Shown here: positions 43,958 through 54,473 of the stretch, one piece after another
Layout of the letters: each line of letters begins with the position of its first letter
Position numbering within the stretch: the stretch's first letter is position 1
Assembly: GCA_030427065.1 (NCBI GenBank)
Contig: JAUHWU010000005.1
Span: forward strand, 1-54,473
Length of the DNA stretch: 54,473 nucleotides
Direction of reading: 5' to 3'
DNA from: Gammaproteobacteria bacterium
GTDB taxonomy: Bacteria > Pseudomonadota > Gammaproteobacteria > Pseudomonadales > Pseudohongiellaceae
Notes under the pieces: generated by a model
The model's input: only the letters and a program-made list of their open reading frames with translations
What the model was told of the DNA's origin: nothing
The model's database searches: none
Program-made: the position numbers and the translations under genes

Positions 43958-44488
43958 GTGGCTATTAGACTGCAAGACAAGCAACAGATTGTTGCTGAAG
44001 TCAATGAAGCTGCTAAAGGTGCTTTATCTGCAGTACTTGCCGATTATCACGGCACTGCTGTAGAGGAAATGACTGCACTTCGAAAAACTGCCCGTGAAAA
44101 CAATGTATATCTGAGAGTTGTCAGAAATACACTGTTAAAACGTGCTGTTGCCGGGACAGATTATGAATGTCTCAACGAAGCGCTGGTCGGCCCTACAATT
44201 CTTGCATTTTCTCTGGACGATCCAGGCGCGGCTGCCCGCGTATTAAAGGATTTTGCCAAGGGAAATGAAGGTTTTGAAGTAAAAGCCCTCGCTGTAAGTG
44301 GAATCCTGCTGCCCGCCTCGCAAATCGATGTTCTGGCTAAATTGCCAACATACGATCAGGCGATGGCCACTCTGATGAGTGTCATGCTGGCACCGGTGAC
44401 CAAACTGGTTCAGACGTGCAACGAAGTACCATCCAAAGTAACCCGGGTGGTTGCGGCTGTACGCGATCAGAAGCAGGAAGCAGCTTAA
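43958..44488 (+). CDS. rplJ: Ribosomal protein L10
   Basis: A 176-residue stalk base protein that anchors L7/L12 dimers. It starts at GTG with GGGAG upstream, as in pseudomonads. Landmarks are '[20 protein letters not shown]', '[19 protein letters not shown]', '[11 protein letters not shown]' and the C-terminal L12-binding helix. Translation is predicted to be controlled by the leader at 43680-43815. Confidence 0.98.
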   Translation: MAIRLQDKQQIVAEVNEAAKGALSAVLADYHGTAVEEMTALRKTARENNVYLRVVRNTLLKRAVAGTDYECLNEALVGPTILAFSLDDPGAAARVLKDFAKGNEGFEVKALAVSGILLPASQIDVLAKLPTYDQAMATLMSVMLAPVTKLVQTCNEVPSKVTRVVAAVRDQKQEAA

Positions 44489-44554
44489 TTCGGTTGGAAA
44501 GTTTTTCTGACCGGGGACACTAACGTTTAAAATTTAAAACAGGAGATAAGAGTA

Positions 44555-44935
44555 ATGGCTCTATCTAAAGAAGAAATCCTTGATGGTATTGCTGAATTAA
44601 CAGTAATGGATGTTGTTGAACTGATTTCAGCAATGGAAGAAAAGTTTGGTGTTTCTGCTGCAGCCGCTGTCGCTGTAGCTGCTGCACCTGCTGCAGGTGG
44701 TGATGCTGCTGCTGCTGAGGAAAAAGATGAATTTGACGTCATCCTGACCGCAGCTGGTGAAAAGAAAGTAAATGTCATCAAAGCAGTACGCGGTATTACA
44801 GGTCTGGGCCTGAAAGAAGCCAAAGATCTGGTTGATGGTGCACCATCTCCAATTAAAGAAGGTGCAAGCAAGGCCGAAGCAGAAGAGTTCAAGAAGCAGC
44901 TTGAAGAAGCTGGCGCAACTGTCGAGCTCAAGTAA
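44555..44935 (+). CDS. rplL: Ribosomal protein L7/L12
   Basis: A 126-residue acidic stalk protein. The N-terminal dimer domain ('[18 protein letters not shown]'), an Ala-rich hinge (35-55) and the C-terminal factor-binding domain ('[24 protein letters not shown]') are all standard. It follows rplJ by 66 bp with AGGAG before the ATG. A hairpin downstream limits read-through to rpoB. Confidence 0.98.
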   Translation: MALSKEEILDGIAELTVMDVVELISAMEEKFGVSAAAAVAVAAAPAAGGDAAAAEEKDEFDVILTAAGEKKVNVIKAVRGITGLGLKEAKDLVDGAPSPIKEGASKAEAEEFKKQLEEAGATVELK

Positions 44936-44962
44936 GCTTGCTGTTCTTTGCAGGCACAATTA

Positions 44963-44999
44963 AGAAAGGCGGCATTTCATAAGGGAATGCTGCCTTTCT
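44963..44999 (+). terminator. Attenuator hairpin between rplL and rpoB
   Basis: A 14-bp stem with one G-T pair (AGAAAGGCGGCATT 44963-44976, AATGCTGCCTTTCT 44986-44999). It lacks a T run and fits the rplL-rpoB attenuator or RNase III site of related bacteria. The rest of the 228-bp gap shows nothing else I recognise. Confidence 0.65.
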
Positions 45000-45163
45000 G
45001 TGCTTGTATTGATCGTTACGATTATTGAGTTGGAAAAAATTTAAGTATTAAAGATTACCTGTTTACCAGGCAGGTTAAGTGGTACAGGGGTTGTTTGGCT
45101 TTGCCGCGCTTTGCATGGCAAATGGAAAACAACTGGAACAAAATCACTTGTTAGGAACTACTG

Positions 45164-48100
45164 ATGGCATATTCATATACTGAGAAAAAACGTATCCGCA
45201 AGGACTTTGGCAAACTTCAAAGCCCGATGGATATACCTTATCTACTGGCTATTCAGATTGATTCGTACAAACAGTTTACCCAGACCGATACCTCTGTGGA
45301 GGATCGTTTGGATCAGGGGCTACATGCTGCGTTCAAGTCTGTTTTCCCTATCGTAAGTTATTCCGGTAAAGCCTTGCTTGAATATGTAAGTTACAGATTG
45401 GGTAAACCCGAATTTGATGTCAGCGAATGTGTCCTGAGGGGCGCTACCTATGCAGTATCACTGCGGGTAAAAGTCAGGCTGATCATTTATGAAAAGGAAT
45501 CTACAGCAAAAGTCATTAAAGACATCAAGGAGCAGGAAGTCTATATGGGTGAAATTCCCCTGATGACTGACAGCGGTACCTTTGTAATCAATGGCACAGA
45601 GCGAGTGGTGGTTTCTCAGTTACACCGTTCGCCAGGCGTGTTTTTTGATCATGACCGTGGCAAAACACACAGTTCAGGTAAATTGCTTTATTCAGCAAGG
45701 ATAATTCCCTATCGTGGTTCCTGGCTGGACGTTGAGTTTGACCCCAAGGACATGGTTTATGTTCGAATTGATCGCCGCCGCAAGCTGCCTGCTTCCATCC
45801 TGCTGCGAGCATTGGATTTCAGTTCACAGGACATCCTGGAGATGTTCTATGACAACAACACTTACTTTGTTGATAAGGAAGGTAATATCTCCGTTGAGCT
45901 TGTTCCCTCACGTTTGAGAGGTGCCGTCCTTAATTTTGATATCAAGAACAAGCGCACAGTCATTGTTAAGTCTGGCGTCAGGATAACCGCACGTCATATC
46001 CGCGAAATGGAACAGGCCAAGCTCACCAAGCTGGACGTTCCAGCTGAATTTGTCGTGGGTGATTCGCTGGCCAAAGATATTTTTGATACTGAAACCGGGG
46101 AAGTGCTATACCCATGTAATGCCGAGGTCACAGAAGAAATTCTGGAAGGCCTGATAAAATCCGGCGTTACTCAATTCGAGACAATTTATACCAATGATCT
46201 CGATTGTGGACCATTTGTTTCAGATACTCTGCGTATTGATCCAACTACCAATCGTCTTGAGGCGCTGGTAGAAATTTACCGAATGATGCGCCCGGGTGAG
46301 CCGCCGACTAAAGAGTCTGCAGAAAACCTCTTTGCCAACCTGTTTTTCTCGCCAGAACGGTATGACCTTTCCGCTGTAGGTCGTATGAAATTCAACCGAA
46401 GACTGGGTCGCCCGGATTCCGTTGGTGATGGTGTCCTGAGCAAGGAAGATATTGTAGACGTAATCAAAACCCTGGTGGATATTCGTAATGGATTCGGTAA
46501 CGTAGATGATATTGACCATCTGGGTAATCGCCGCATTCGTAGCGTTGGCGAAATGGCTGAAAACCAGTTCCGTGTCGGACTGGTGCGTGTTGAAAGAGCC
46601 GTTAAAGAGCGTCTTTCCATGGCGGATAGTGAAGGTCTGATGCCCCAGGACATGATTAATGCGAAGCCCGTTGCTGCCGCAATCAAGGAGTTTTTTGGTT
46701 CCAGTCAGCTGTCCCAGTTTATGGACCAGAATAATCCGCTGTCAGAAGTCACTCACAAGCGCAGAATTTCTGCACTCGGACCAGGCGGCCTGACACGTGA
46801 GCGTGCCGGATTTGAAGTCCGCGATGTGCATCCGACTCACTACGGTCGAGTCTGCCCGATTGAGACGCCTGAAGGACCGAATATTGGTCTGATTAACTCT
46901 CTGGCAACCTATGCTCGTACCAATGAATATGGTTTCCTTGAAAGTCCGGTGCGTAAAGTAGTTAACGGTGCTGTGACCGATGAGATTCATTATCTGTCCG
47001 CCATTGAGGAAAGTGGTTTCGTAATCGCTCAGGCTTCATCGCCACTGGATAAAAAAGGCAAATTTGAAGAAGATCTGGTTAGCGTCCGTCACAAGAATGA
47101 ATTTACCTTGATGCAGTCTGATCAGGTCGACTATATGGACGTTTCTCCACAGCAGGTTGTATCTGTAGCCGCATCCCTGATTCCTTTCCTTGAGCACGAC
47201 GATGCTAACCGTGCCTTGATGGGGTCAAACATGCAGCGTCAGGCGGTACCAACCCTGATATCCGAGAAGCCTTTGGTGGGCACCGGTATGGAGCGAAACG
47301 TTGCCCGTGATTCCGGTGTCTGTGTTATCGCCAAACGCGGTGGTGTCATCGACAGTGTCGATGCCGCACGTATGGTTGTACGAGTTCACGATGAAGAAAC
47401 AGAAGCAGGCGAAGCCGGTGTTGATATTTATAACCTGATCAAATACACCCGTTCAAATCAGAATACCTGCATCAGCCAGCGTCCGCTGGTCAAGGAAGGT
47501 GACTCAGTCAGTGCAGGAGATATTCTCGCTGATGGTCCTTCTATTGATACCGGTGAGCTGGCACTGGGCCAGAATATGCGCATCGCGTTTATGCCCTGGA
47601 ATGGATATAACTTTGAGGATTCAATCCTGATTTCCGAAAGGGTAGTGAAGGAAGATCGTTTTACTTCTATTCATATTCAGGAGCTGACCTGTATTGCCCG
47701 TGATACCAAACTGGGCTCCGAAGAAATTACTGCGGACATCCCAAATGTTGGTGAAACTGCACTGGGCCGTCTGGATGAGTCCGGTATTGTTCATATCGGT
47801 GCCGAAGTAGATGCAGGGGATATCCTGGTAGGCAAGGTAACTCCGAAAGGAGAAACGCAGCTTACTCCGGAAGAAAAACTTCTGCGTGCCATCTTTGGTG
47901 AGAAAGCTTCCGATGTGAAAGATACATCGCTTCGTGTTCCAAGCAGTGTCAAGGGAACGGTTATTGATGTTCAGGTATTTACCCGTGACGGTCTTGAGAA
48001 AGACCAGCGCGCTCTGGAAATTGAAGAAACCCAGTTGGCCAAAGTGCGTAAGGATATCAACGACGAATACCGTATTGTTGAAGAAGCGACATTCCAGCGT

Positions 48101-49246
48101 CTACGCAAAGCCCTGTTAGGCAAAACAGTCGTTGGTGGTCCAAAACTCAAGAAAGGTGACCGCCTGACAGCTGAATATCTGGACAGTCTGAATCAGGATG
48201 ACTGGTTCAAGCTTCGCATGGTTGATGAAGACATGAGCGAGTCACTTGAGAAAGCAGGTGTCCAGCTTAAAGAGCGCAGAATTGAGCTTGATGAGCGCTT
48301 CGAAGACAAGAAACGTAAACTGACCCAGGGCGATAACCTTGCACCGGGTGTGCTGAAAATCGTCAAGGTCTATCTGGCAATCAAACGTCGTATCCAGCCT
48401 GGTGACAAGATGGCTGGACGTCATGGAAACAAGGGTGTTATTTCCGTCATTATGCCGGTAGAAGACATGCCGTATGATGAAAAGGGAAATCCGGTTGATA
48501 TCGTACTGAATCCTCTGGGTGTACCTTCACGAATGAACGTTGGACAGATCCTGGAAACCCATCTGGGTGCTGCCGCGAAAGGATTGGGTGAAAAGATCAA
48601 TGTCATGATCCAGCAGGAACAGAAAGTGGCAGAGGTTCGCAAATTCCTTGACCAGATTTACAACGGCATTGGTGAATCACGCCGTACAGAAGATCTGAAA
48701 AGCCTTGGTGATGATGAAGTGATGGAATTGGCTAGGAACCTGAGAGCGGGTGTGCCAATGGCAACACCTGTGTTTGATGGTGCCAGTGAAATCGAGATCA
48801 AGGAAATGCTGAAACTTGCCGACATGAGTGAAGATGGCCAGGTAAGCCTGTTTGATGGACGTACCGGTGATCAGTTCGACCGCAAAGTGACAGTTGGCAT
48901 TATGTATATGCTCAAGTTGAACCATCTGGTAGACGACAAGATGCATGCACGTTCCACAGGTTCCTACAGTCTTGTTACACAGCAGCCTCTTGGTGGTAAA
49001 GCCCAGTTTGGTGGCCAGCGCTTCGGTGAGATGGAAGTGTGGGCACTTGAAGCTTATGGTGCTGCCTACACCTTGCAGGAAATGCTGACAGTGAAGTCGG
49101 ATGATGTGAACGGCAGAACCAAAATGTACAAGAATATTGTAGATGGTGATGACCGCATGGAACCTGGTATGCCTGAATCCTTCAACGTATTGGTTAAAGA
49201 GATTCGCTCGTTGGGCATCGACATGGAACTTGAAGTCGAGAATTGA
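45164..49246 (+). CDS. rpoB: RNA polymerase beta subunit
   Basis: A 1360-residue core subunit, near the gammaproteobacterial norm (1342-1357). The rifampicin pocket reads '[20 protein letters not shown]' followed by '[17 protein letters not shown]', the sensitive sequence with the Asp, His and Ser residues that mutate in resistance unchanged. Further landmarks are '[13 protein letters not shown]', '[15 protein letters not shown]' and the C-terminal '[20 protein letters not shown]'. The ATG follows TTAGGA. It is co-transcribed with rpoC, 92 bp on. Confidence 0.99.
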   Translation: MAYSYTEKKRIRKDFGKLQSPMDIPYLLAIQIDSYKQFTQTDTSVEDRLDQGLHAAFKSVFPIVSYSGKALLEYVSYRLGKPEFDVSECVLRGATYAVSLRVKVRLIIYEKESTAKVIKDIKEQEVYMGEIPLMTDSGTFVINGTERVVVSQLHRSPGVFFDHDRGKTHSSGKLLYSARIIPYRGSWLDVEFDPKDMVYVRIDRRRKLPASILLRALDFSSQDILEMFYDNNTYFVDKEGNISVELVPSRLRGAVLNFDIKNKRTVIVKSGVRITARHIREMEQAKLTKLDVPAEFVVGDSLAKDIFDTETGEVLYPCNAEVTEEILEGLIKSGVTQFETIYTNDLDCGPFVSDTLRIDPTTNRLEALVEIYRMMRPGEPPTKESAENLFANLFFSPERYDLSAVGRMKFNRRLGRPDSVGDGVLSKEDIVDVIKTLVDIRNGFGNVDDIDHLGNRRIRSVGEMAENQFRVGLVRVERAVKERLSMADSEGLMPQDMINAKPVAAAIKEFFGSSQLSQFMDQNNPLSEVTHKRRISALGPGGLTRERAGFEVRDVHPTHYGRVCPIETPEGPNIGLINSLATYARTNEYGFLESPVRKVVNGAVTDEIHYLSAIEESGFVIAQASSPLDKKGKFEEDLVSVRHKNEFTLMQSDQVDYMDVSPQQVVSVAASLIPFLEHDDANRALMGSNMQRQAVPTLISEKPLVGTGMERNVARDSGVCVIAKRGGVIDSVDAARMVVRVHDEETEAGEAGVDIYNLIKYTRSNQNTCISQRPLVKEGDSVSAGDILADGPSIDTGELALGQNMRIAFMPWNGYNFEDSILISERVVKEDRFTSIHIQELTCIARDTKLGSEEITADIPNVGETALGRLDESGIVHIGAEVDAGDILVGKVTPKGETQLTPEEKLLRAIFGEKASDVKDTSLRVPSSVKGTVIDVQVFTRDGLEKDQRALEIEETQLAKVRKDINDEYRIVEEATFQRLRKALLGKTVVGGPKLKKGDRLTAEYLDSLNQDDWFKLRMVDEDMSESLEKAGVQLKERRIELDERFEDKKRKLTQGDNLAPGVLKIVKVYLAIKRRIQPGDKMAGRHGNKGVISVIMPVEDMPYDEKGNPVDIVLNPLGVPSRMNVGQILETHLGAAAKGLGEKINVMIQQEQKVAEVRKFLDQIYNGIGESRRTEDLKSLGDDEVMELARNLRAGVPMATPVFDGASEIEIKEMLKLADMSEDGQVSLFDGRTGDQFDRKVTVGIMYMLKLNHLVDDKMHARSTGSYSLVTQQPLGGKAQFGGQRFGEMEVWALEAYGAAYTLQEMLTVKSDDVNGRTKMYKNIVDGDDRMEPGMPESFNVLVKEIRSLGIDMELEVEN

Positions 49247-49338
49247 TTCAGAATTTGGTGATCAGCAGAAACGTCACGTTTTTGTAAAGAAACTAAATTC
49301 AGAAAACTTATCAACCCTTTATTGGGTGGAGGAAGAGA

Positions 49339-52300
49339 ATGAAAGACCTGTTAGGTTTATTGAAGTCACAGACACAGATAGAAGACTTTGATTCAATTCG
49401 TATCGGATTGGCATCGCCACAACTGATTCGTTCATGGTCATTCGGTGAAGTGAAGAAACCCGAAACCATCAACTACCGCACATTCAAGCCGGAGCGAGAT
49501 GGCCTTTTTTGTGCCAAGATTTTTGGCCCGGTAAAAGACTATGAGTGTCTTTGTGGTAAATATAAGCGTCTGAAACACAGAGGTGTTATCTGTGAAAAAT
49601 GTGGCGTTGAAGTTGCCTTGAGTAAAGTGCGTCGTGAAAGGATGGGTCATATTGAGTTGGCCAGCCCTGTTGCACACATCTGGTTTCTTAAATCACTGCC
49701 TTCGCGTATTGGTTTGCTACTGGATATGACTCTGCGTGATATCGAACGGGTACTTTATTTTGAGTCGTTCGTCGTTATCGACCCTGGTATGACTACGCTG
49801 GAAAAGGGTCAATTGCTTTCTGACGAACAGTACTACGAAGCGCTGGAAGAATTTGGCGATGACTTTGAAGCCAAAATGGGTGCTGAAGCTGTTCAGGATC
49901 TGATGGCGGATATGGATGTGAACGAAGAAGCCAACAGGCTTCGTGAAGAAATTCCACAGACAAATTCAGAAACAAAACTGAAGAAATTATCCAAGCGCCT
50001 GAAACTGCTCGATGGTTTTGTGAATTCAGGTAACAAGCCTGAATGGATGGTACTTAACGTACTGCCGGTATTACCACCTGATTTGCGCCCACTGGTACCT
50101 TTGGATGGTGGTCGTTTTGCGACGTCTGATCTTAACGATCTGTATCGCAGGGTCATTAACCGAAATAACCGTCTGAAGCGTCTGCTGGATTTGAATGCAC
50201 CGGATATTATCGTGCGCAACGAAAAGCGTATGTTGCAGGAATCAGTCGACGCGCTGCTGGATAACGGTAGGCGTGGTCGAGCCATTACCGGTTCAAACAA
50301 GCGTCCTTTGAAATCTCTTGCTGACATGATCAAGGGTAAACAGGGTCGTTTCCGTCAAAATCTGCTGGGTAAACGTGTCGACTACTCCGGACGTTCCGTG
50401 ATTGTGGTAGGGCCCACTCTCAGATTGCATCAGGCAGGTCTGCCGAAAAAGATGGCGCTGGAATTATTCAAACCGTTTATTCTTGGCAAACTGATTCTGC
50501 GTGGTGTGGCAACGACTATTAAAGCTGCCAAGAAAATGGTTGAGAAAGAGACCGCAGAAGTGTGGGATATTCTTGCTGAAGTGATTCGCGAGCATCCTAT
50601 CCTGCTCAACCGTGCGCCTACTCTGCACAGACTCGGCATCCAGGCTTTTGAGCCGGTCCTGATTGAAGGTAAGGCGATTCAGCTACATCCGCTGGTTTGT
50701 GCTGCCTATAACGCTGACTTCGATGGTGACCAGATGGCTGTTCACGTGCCTCTGACACTGGAAGCCCAGCTGGAAGCCCGCTCTCTGATGATGTCAACCA
50801 ACAACATTCTTTCACCGGCTTCCGGTGAGCCGATCATCGTTCCTTCCCAGGACGTGGTACTGGGTTTGTACTACATGACCCGTGAGCGTGTGAATGCGAC
50901 TGGCGAAGGTATGATATTTGCGAACGTCGATGAAGTCGTCAAGGCGTTCAGCACCAAGGCTGTTCATCTGCAGGCCCGAATTAAGGTGCGTCTGACCGAA
51001 GTCATGTTTGATGAAAATCGTGAAAAGGTAGAGACCACCAGTATTGTTGAATCTACTGTAGGTCGTGTAATCCTGTTCAGCATTGTGCCAGCTGGTCTGC
51101 CATTCAGTATGGTGAACCAGAAGATGTCCAAGAAACAGATCTCACACATTATCAATATGTGTTATCGAAACGTAGGTCTGAAAGAGACGGTCATATTTGC
51201 AGACCAGTTGATGTATATGGGCTATCGCTATTCCACCTGGTCCGGTTCATCTATTGGTGTCAATGACTTCGTTATTCCTGATGCCAAGGCCACTCTGATT
51301 GCCGATGCTGAAGCAGAAGTTGCTGAAATAGAATCGCAGTTTGCTTCCGGTTTGGTGACACAGGGCGAGAAATACAACAAGGTTATCGATATCTGGTCAC
51401 GTGCCAATGATCAGGTTGCCAAATCCATGATGGATGGGCTGTCCTCTGAAAAAGTGACTAACCGCGATGGCGAAGAAGTCGATCAGGAGTCTTTCAACTC
51501 GGTCTACGTTTATTCGGATTCCGGTGCCAGGGGCTCCCCCGCACAGATTCGTCAGTTGGCAGGTATGCGTGGTCTGATGGCAAAACCCGATGGCTCAATT
51601 ATTGAAACACCTATTACGGCAAACTTCCGTGAAGGCCTGAATGTACTGCAGTACTTTATTTCTACTCACGGTGCTCGTAAAGGTCTGGCGGATACTGCCC
51701 TGAAGACTGCAAACTCGGGTTACCTGACTCGCCGTCTGGTTGATATCAGTCAGGATCTGGTAGTCAAAGAGGAAGATTGTGGTACTGAGGCTGGTTTGAC
51801 CATGACACCGATCATTGAAGGCGGCGATATTATTGCTCCGCTGGGTGAGCTGGTACTTGGACGAGTTCTGGCCAGAGACGCGCTGGATGCTGATGGTGTT
51901 ACCATTATTGAAGCCGGCGCGCTGATTGATGAAAAACTGGTCGAAATTCTGGAAACAAACGGCGTTGATGAAGTTATTGCCCGTTCACCTATTACTTGTG
52001 AAGCCCATGTCGGTATTTGTCGTAAATGTTACGGCCGAGACCTGGCCCGTGGTCATTTGACCAATATTGGTGAGGCGGTTGGCGTAGTAGCTGCACAGTC
52101 TATCGGTGAGCCGGGCACACAGCTGACTATGCGTACTTTCCACATTGGTGGTGCGGCGTCACGTGCGACAGCATCGGACAATGTTCAGGTTAAAACCGAT
52201 GGCACCATCCATCTGTACAACATGAAAACTGTTCAGCGCGTAAGTGGTCAATTGGTTGTGGTTTCCCGTTCTGGTGAACTGATTGTTAATGACACTAACG

Positions 52301-53583
52301 GCCGTGAGAAAGAGCGTTATAAACTGCCTTATGGTGCTGTCATCAATGGTACAGACCGCTCGGAAGTCAAGGTTGGTGACATCGTTGCTACCTGGGATCC
52401 CCATACTCACCCGATCGTCGTGGAAGTTGACGGTAAGGTTCGCTTTGAGGCAATGGAAGAAGGCCTGTGTGTGAAGCGTCAGACAGACGAAATTACCGGT
52501 CTGACAAACATCACCGTAATGGATCCTTCCGAGCGTCCTTCCGGCGGTAAAGAGCTTCGACCTGCGATTACTCTGGTTGATGCCAAAGGTAAGGAATTCA
52601 ATCTGCCGGGTACAAATGTACCTGCTCACTACTTCCTGCCATCCAAGGCGATTGTCGGTGTGGAGAATGGCGCTGACGTGCGTATTGGTGACGTAATTGC
52701 CCGTATTCCCCAGGAAGGTTCAAAAACTCGTGATATTACCGGTGGTCTGCCACGTGTTGCCGACCTGTTTGAAGCACGTAAACCGAAAGAGCCAGCCATC
52801 CTGGCAGAAATATCCGGTACCGTAAGCTTTGGCAAGGAAACCAAGGGTAAGCGCCGACTGGTTATTACTCCAGCTGACGGCGTGAATCCGATTGATGGCA
52901 GTGATCATTATGAAGTTCTGATTCCCAAGTGGCGTCAGATGACAGTGTTTGAAGGTGAGTATGTTGAAAAGGGTGAGGTTGTGTCTGATGGACCACCAAA
53001 TCCACATGACATTCTGCGCCTGAAAGGGGTTGAAGCCCTGGCACGCTTTATTGTGAATGAAGTACAGGACGTGTATCGCCTTCAGGGTGTACGCATCAAT
53101 GACAAGCACATTGAAGTCATTGTTCGCCAGATGCTGAGAAAAGCTGAAATTCAGCATATGGGTGATTCCTCATTCATTAAAGGTGAGCAGGTGGAGTACA
53201 ACCGTGTGCTTCGCGAAAACGAGCGTCTGGTAGAGGAAGACAAAGAAGTCGCGAAATACGAGCGTGTTCTGTTGGGGATTACGAAAGCATCTCTGGCTAC
53301 GGAATCTTTCATTTCAGCAGCCTCATTCCAGGAAACTACTCGCGTACTGACAGAGGCTGCGGTCACTGGCAAGCGCGATTACTTGCAGGGACTCAAAGAA
53401 AACGTCGTTGTTGGACGTTTGATTCCGGCTGGTACAGGACTTTCCTATCATGCCAACAGGAAGCGGATTGCTGATGCGCGTCTTAATGAAGACACCGTTT
53501 CTGCCAGTGAAGTAGAAGCGGCCCTGAGTGAGGCCCTGGCTGAATCAGAAAGTGCAGCAGCTGCGGAAGCAGGAGAGGATTAA
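49339..53583 (+). CDS. rpoC: RNA polymerase beta' subunit
   Basis: A 1414-residue core subunit. The N-terminal zinc ribbon ('YECLCGKY', '[10 protein letters not shown]'), the clamp helices ('[18 protein letters not shown]'), the active-site triad '[12 protein letters not shown]', the bridge helix region ('[23 protein letters not shown]') and the second zinc site ('[15 protein letters not shown]') are intact. The C-terminus ends in an Ala/Glu/Ser tail. GGAGG precedes the ATG. Confidence 0.99.
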   Translation: MKDLLGLLKSQTQIEDFDSIRIGLASPQLIRSWSFGEVKKPETINYRTFKPERDGLFCAKIFGPVKDYECLCGKYKRLKHRGVICEKCGVEVALSKVRRERMGHIELASPVAHIWFLKSLPSRIGLLLDMTLRDIERVLYFESFVVIDPGMTTLEKGQLLSDEQYYEALEEFGDDFEAKMGAEAVQDLMADMDVNEEANRLREEIPQTNSETKLKKLSKRLKLLDGFVNSGNKPEWMVLNVLPVLPPDLRPLVPLDGGRFATSDLNDLYRRVINRNNRLKRLLDLNAPDIIVRNEKRMLQESVDALLDNGRRGRAITGSNKRPLKSLADMIKGKQGRFRQNLLGKRVDYSGRSVIVVGPTLRLHQAGLPKKMALELFKPFILGKLILRGVATTIKAAKKMVEKETAEVWDILAEVIREHPILLNRAPTLHRLGIQAFEPVLIEGKAIQLHPLVCAAYNADFDGDQMAVHVPLTLEAQLEARSLMMSTNNILSPASGEPIIVPSQDVVLGLYYMTRERVNATGEGMIFANVDEVVKAFSTKAVHLQARIKVRLTEVMFDENREKVETTSIVESTVGRVILFSIVPAGLPFSMVNQKMSKKQISHIINMCYRNVGLKETVIFADQLMYMGYRYSTWSGSSIGVNDFVIPDAKATLIADAEAEVAEIESQFASGLVTQGEKYNKVIDIWSRANDQVAKSMMDGLSSEKVTNRDGEEVDQESFNSVYVYSDSGARGSPAQIRQLAGMRGLMAKPDGSIIETPITANFREGLNVLQYFISTHGARKGLADTALKTANSGYLTRRLVDISQDLVVKEEDCGTEAGLTMTPIIEGGDIIAPLGELVLGRVLARDALDADGVTIIEAGALIDEKLVEILETNGVDEVIARSPITCEAHVGICRKCYGRDLARGHLTNIGEAVGVVAAQSIGEPGTQLTMRTFHIGGAASRATASDNVQVKTDGTIHLYNMKTVQRVSGQLVVVSRSGELIVNDTNGREKERYKLPYGAVINGTDRSEVKVGDIVATWDPHTHPIVVEVDGKVRFEAMEEGLCVKRQTDEITGLTNITVMDPSERPSGGKELRPAITLVDAKGKEFNLPGTNVPAHYFLPSKAIVGVENGADVRIGDVIARIPQEGSKTRDITGGLPRVADLFEARKPKEPAILAEISGTVSFGKETKGKRRLVITPADGVNPIDGSDHYEVLIPKWRQMTVFEGEYVEKGEVVSDGPPNPHDILRLKGVEALARFIVNEVQDVYRLQGVRINDKHIEVIVRQMLRKAEIQHMGDSSFIKGEQVEYNRVLRENERLVEEDKEVAKYERVLLGITKASLATESFISAASFQETTRVLTEAAVTGKRDYLQGLKENVVVGRLIPAGTGLSYHANRKRIADARLNEDTVSASEVEAALSEALAESESAAAAEAGED

Positions 53584-53586
53584 AAC

Positions 53587-53669
53587 GGATAAAGGATAAA
53601 GGATTAAAGATAAAGGCAAAGTGATTCAGCTACTCTAATCACGCTCCCTTTATCCTTTCTCTTTTATCC
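53587..53669. repeat. Imperfect inverted repeat between rpoC and rpsL
   Basis: A purine run built from repeated GGATAAA/GATAAAGG words (from 53587) faces the pyrimidine run CCCTTTATCCTTT and CTTTTATCC (to 53669). Inside, GTGATT (53621-53626) pairs with AATCAC (53637-53642). It can form a long hairpin and may end the rpoBC transcript or be a processing site. It is the only notable element in the 163-bp gap. Confidence 0.55.
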
Positions 53670-53746
53670 AATTCGGTTGACTAGGTGAGGTGTGATCATT
53701 ACAATCGCGCCTCTTTGAAAAATAACGAAGAATTTCGGAGCATTAA

Positions 53747-54118
53747 ATGGCGACTGTTAACCAACTGGTTCGCAAGCCCAGGAAAAACAAGCACGACAAG
53801 AGTGACGTACCAGCGTTGCAGGGTTGCCCGCAACGTCGTGGTGTCTGTACACGTGTCTACACAACTACACCAAAGAAACCAAACTCTGCATTGCGTAAAG
53901 TCTGCCGTGTGCGTCTTACCAACGGCTATGAGGTAACTTCTTATATTGGTGGTGAAGGACACAACCTGCAGGAACACTCCGTAATCCTGATCAGGGGTGG
54001 AAGGGTAAAAGATTTGCCAGGTGTGCGTTATCACACAGTACGTGGCTCTCTGGATACTTCCGGCGTAGCTGATCGCAAACAGGGTCGCTCCAAGTACGGA
54101 ACCAAGCGACCTAAATAA
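53747..54118 (+). CDS. rpsL: Ribosomal protein S12
   Basis: A 123-residue protein of the decoding site. It has the invariant '[19 protein letters not shown]' and '[13 protein letters not shown]' blocks with the lysines that mutate in streptomycin resistance unchanged, so a sensitive form is predicted. CGGAG precedes the ATG. It heads the str operon with rpsG. Confidence 0.99.
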   Translation: MATVNQLVRKPRKNKHDKSDVPALQGCPQRRGVCTRVYTTTPKKPNSALRKVCRVRLTNGYEVTSYIGGEGHNLQEHSVILIRGGRVKDLPGVRYHTVRGSLDTSGVADRKQGRSKYGTKRPK

Positions 54119-54189
54119 ACCGTAATCCCTATCAATTCCAGTAAGGCCGGATTCTGTAAGCATAGCTTCATTATTCCGGGTGAGCCTGA

Positions 54190-54473
<284 letters not shown>

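Noticed and set aside
45164..54118. Resistance mutations in rpoB or rpsL
   Set aside because: The rifampicin and streptomycin sites read as the usual sensitive sequence.

Overview
The window is a chromosomal segment from a gammaproteobacterium. The right half carries the order birA - coaX - SPOR gene - tRNA-Tyr/Gly/Thr - tuf - tRNA-Trp - secE - nusG - rplK - rplA - rplJ - rplL - rpoB - rpoC - rpsL - rpsG, the arrangement known from Pseudomonas and relatives. A strong rplJ leader and near-canonical RpoB, RpoC and S12 active-site segments fit this. The left half (many secreted oxidative and cytochrome c proteins, DUF1592/DUF1552 genes, eukaryote-type glutamine synthetase II) suggests a free-living, probably marine, aerobic heterotroph. 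I cannot name a genus.

Layout. 1-5,550: an incomplete helical-repeat gene, a small periplasmic protein, then a minus-strand group with two large secreted proteins of one family, a DUF6152 protein, a zinc-ribbon protein and a membrane metalloprotease broken by two homopolymer frameshifts, plus a GFA-type zinc protein. 5,870-8,750: a secreted SRPBCC protein and a lipoprotein PQQ-alcohol dehydrogenase fused to cytochrome c. 9,043-15,305: a tight operon of a DUF1592-type dihaem protein, a Tat-exported DUF1552 protein, an exported ankyrin protein and a Tat-exported metallo-beta-lactamase-fold protein with a degenerate second metal site. 15,682-21,715: type IV pilus minor pilins (fimT, pilW, pilX, pilV, pilE and a divergent second fimT). 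pilV is split at a ten-G tract, a possible phase-variation switch. 21,951-26,008: a DUF5916/CBM9 outer-membrane-type protein, and a PP2C phosphatase facing a Ser/Thr kinase.

26,009-36,365 is largely a nitrogen-assimilation region: glnII (GSII), a glnK-amtB operon and a second ammonium transporter. I find sigma-54 promoters (GG-N10-GC) and paired NtrC-like dyads upstream of both glnII and glnK, so both are predicted to respond to nitrogen limitation. Between them lie a cytochrome c/Vgb-type propeller, an O-antigen ligase-like protein and a second copy of the secreted-protein/DUF6152 pair.

The best candidate for an undescribed system is the twice-occurring pair of a 'WEGD' secreted protein and a DUF6152 protein. 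Both DUF6152 precursors are predicted to be cut so that the mature protein starts His-His-Ser and both keep an Asn-Pro-His motif, which could form a copper site. I saw no CRISPR array, insertion sequence, integrase or phage gene.
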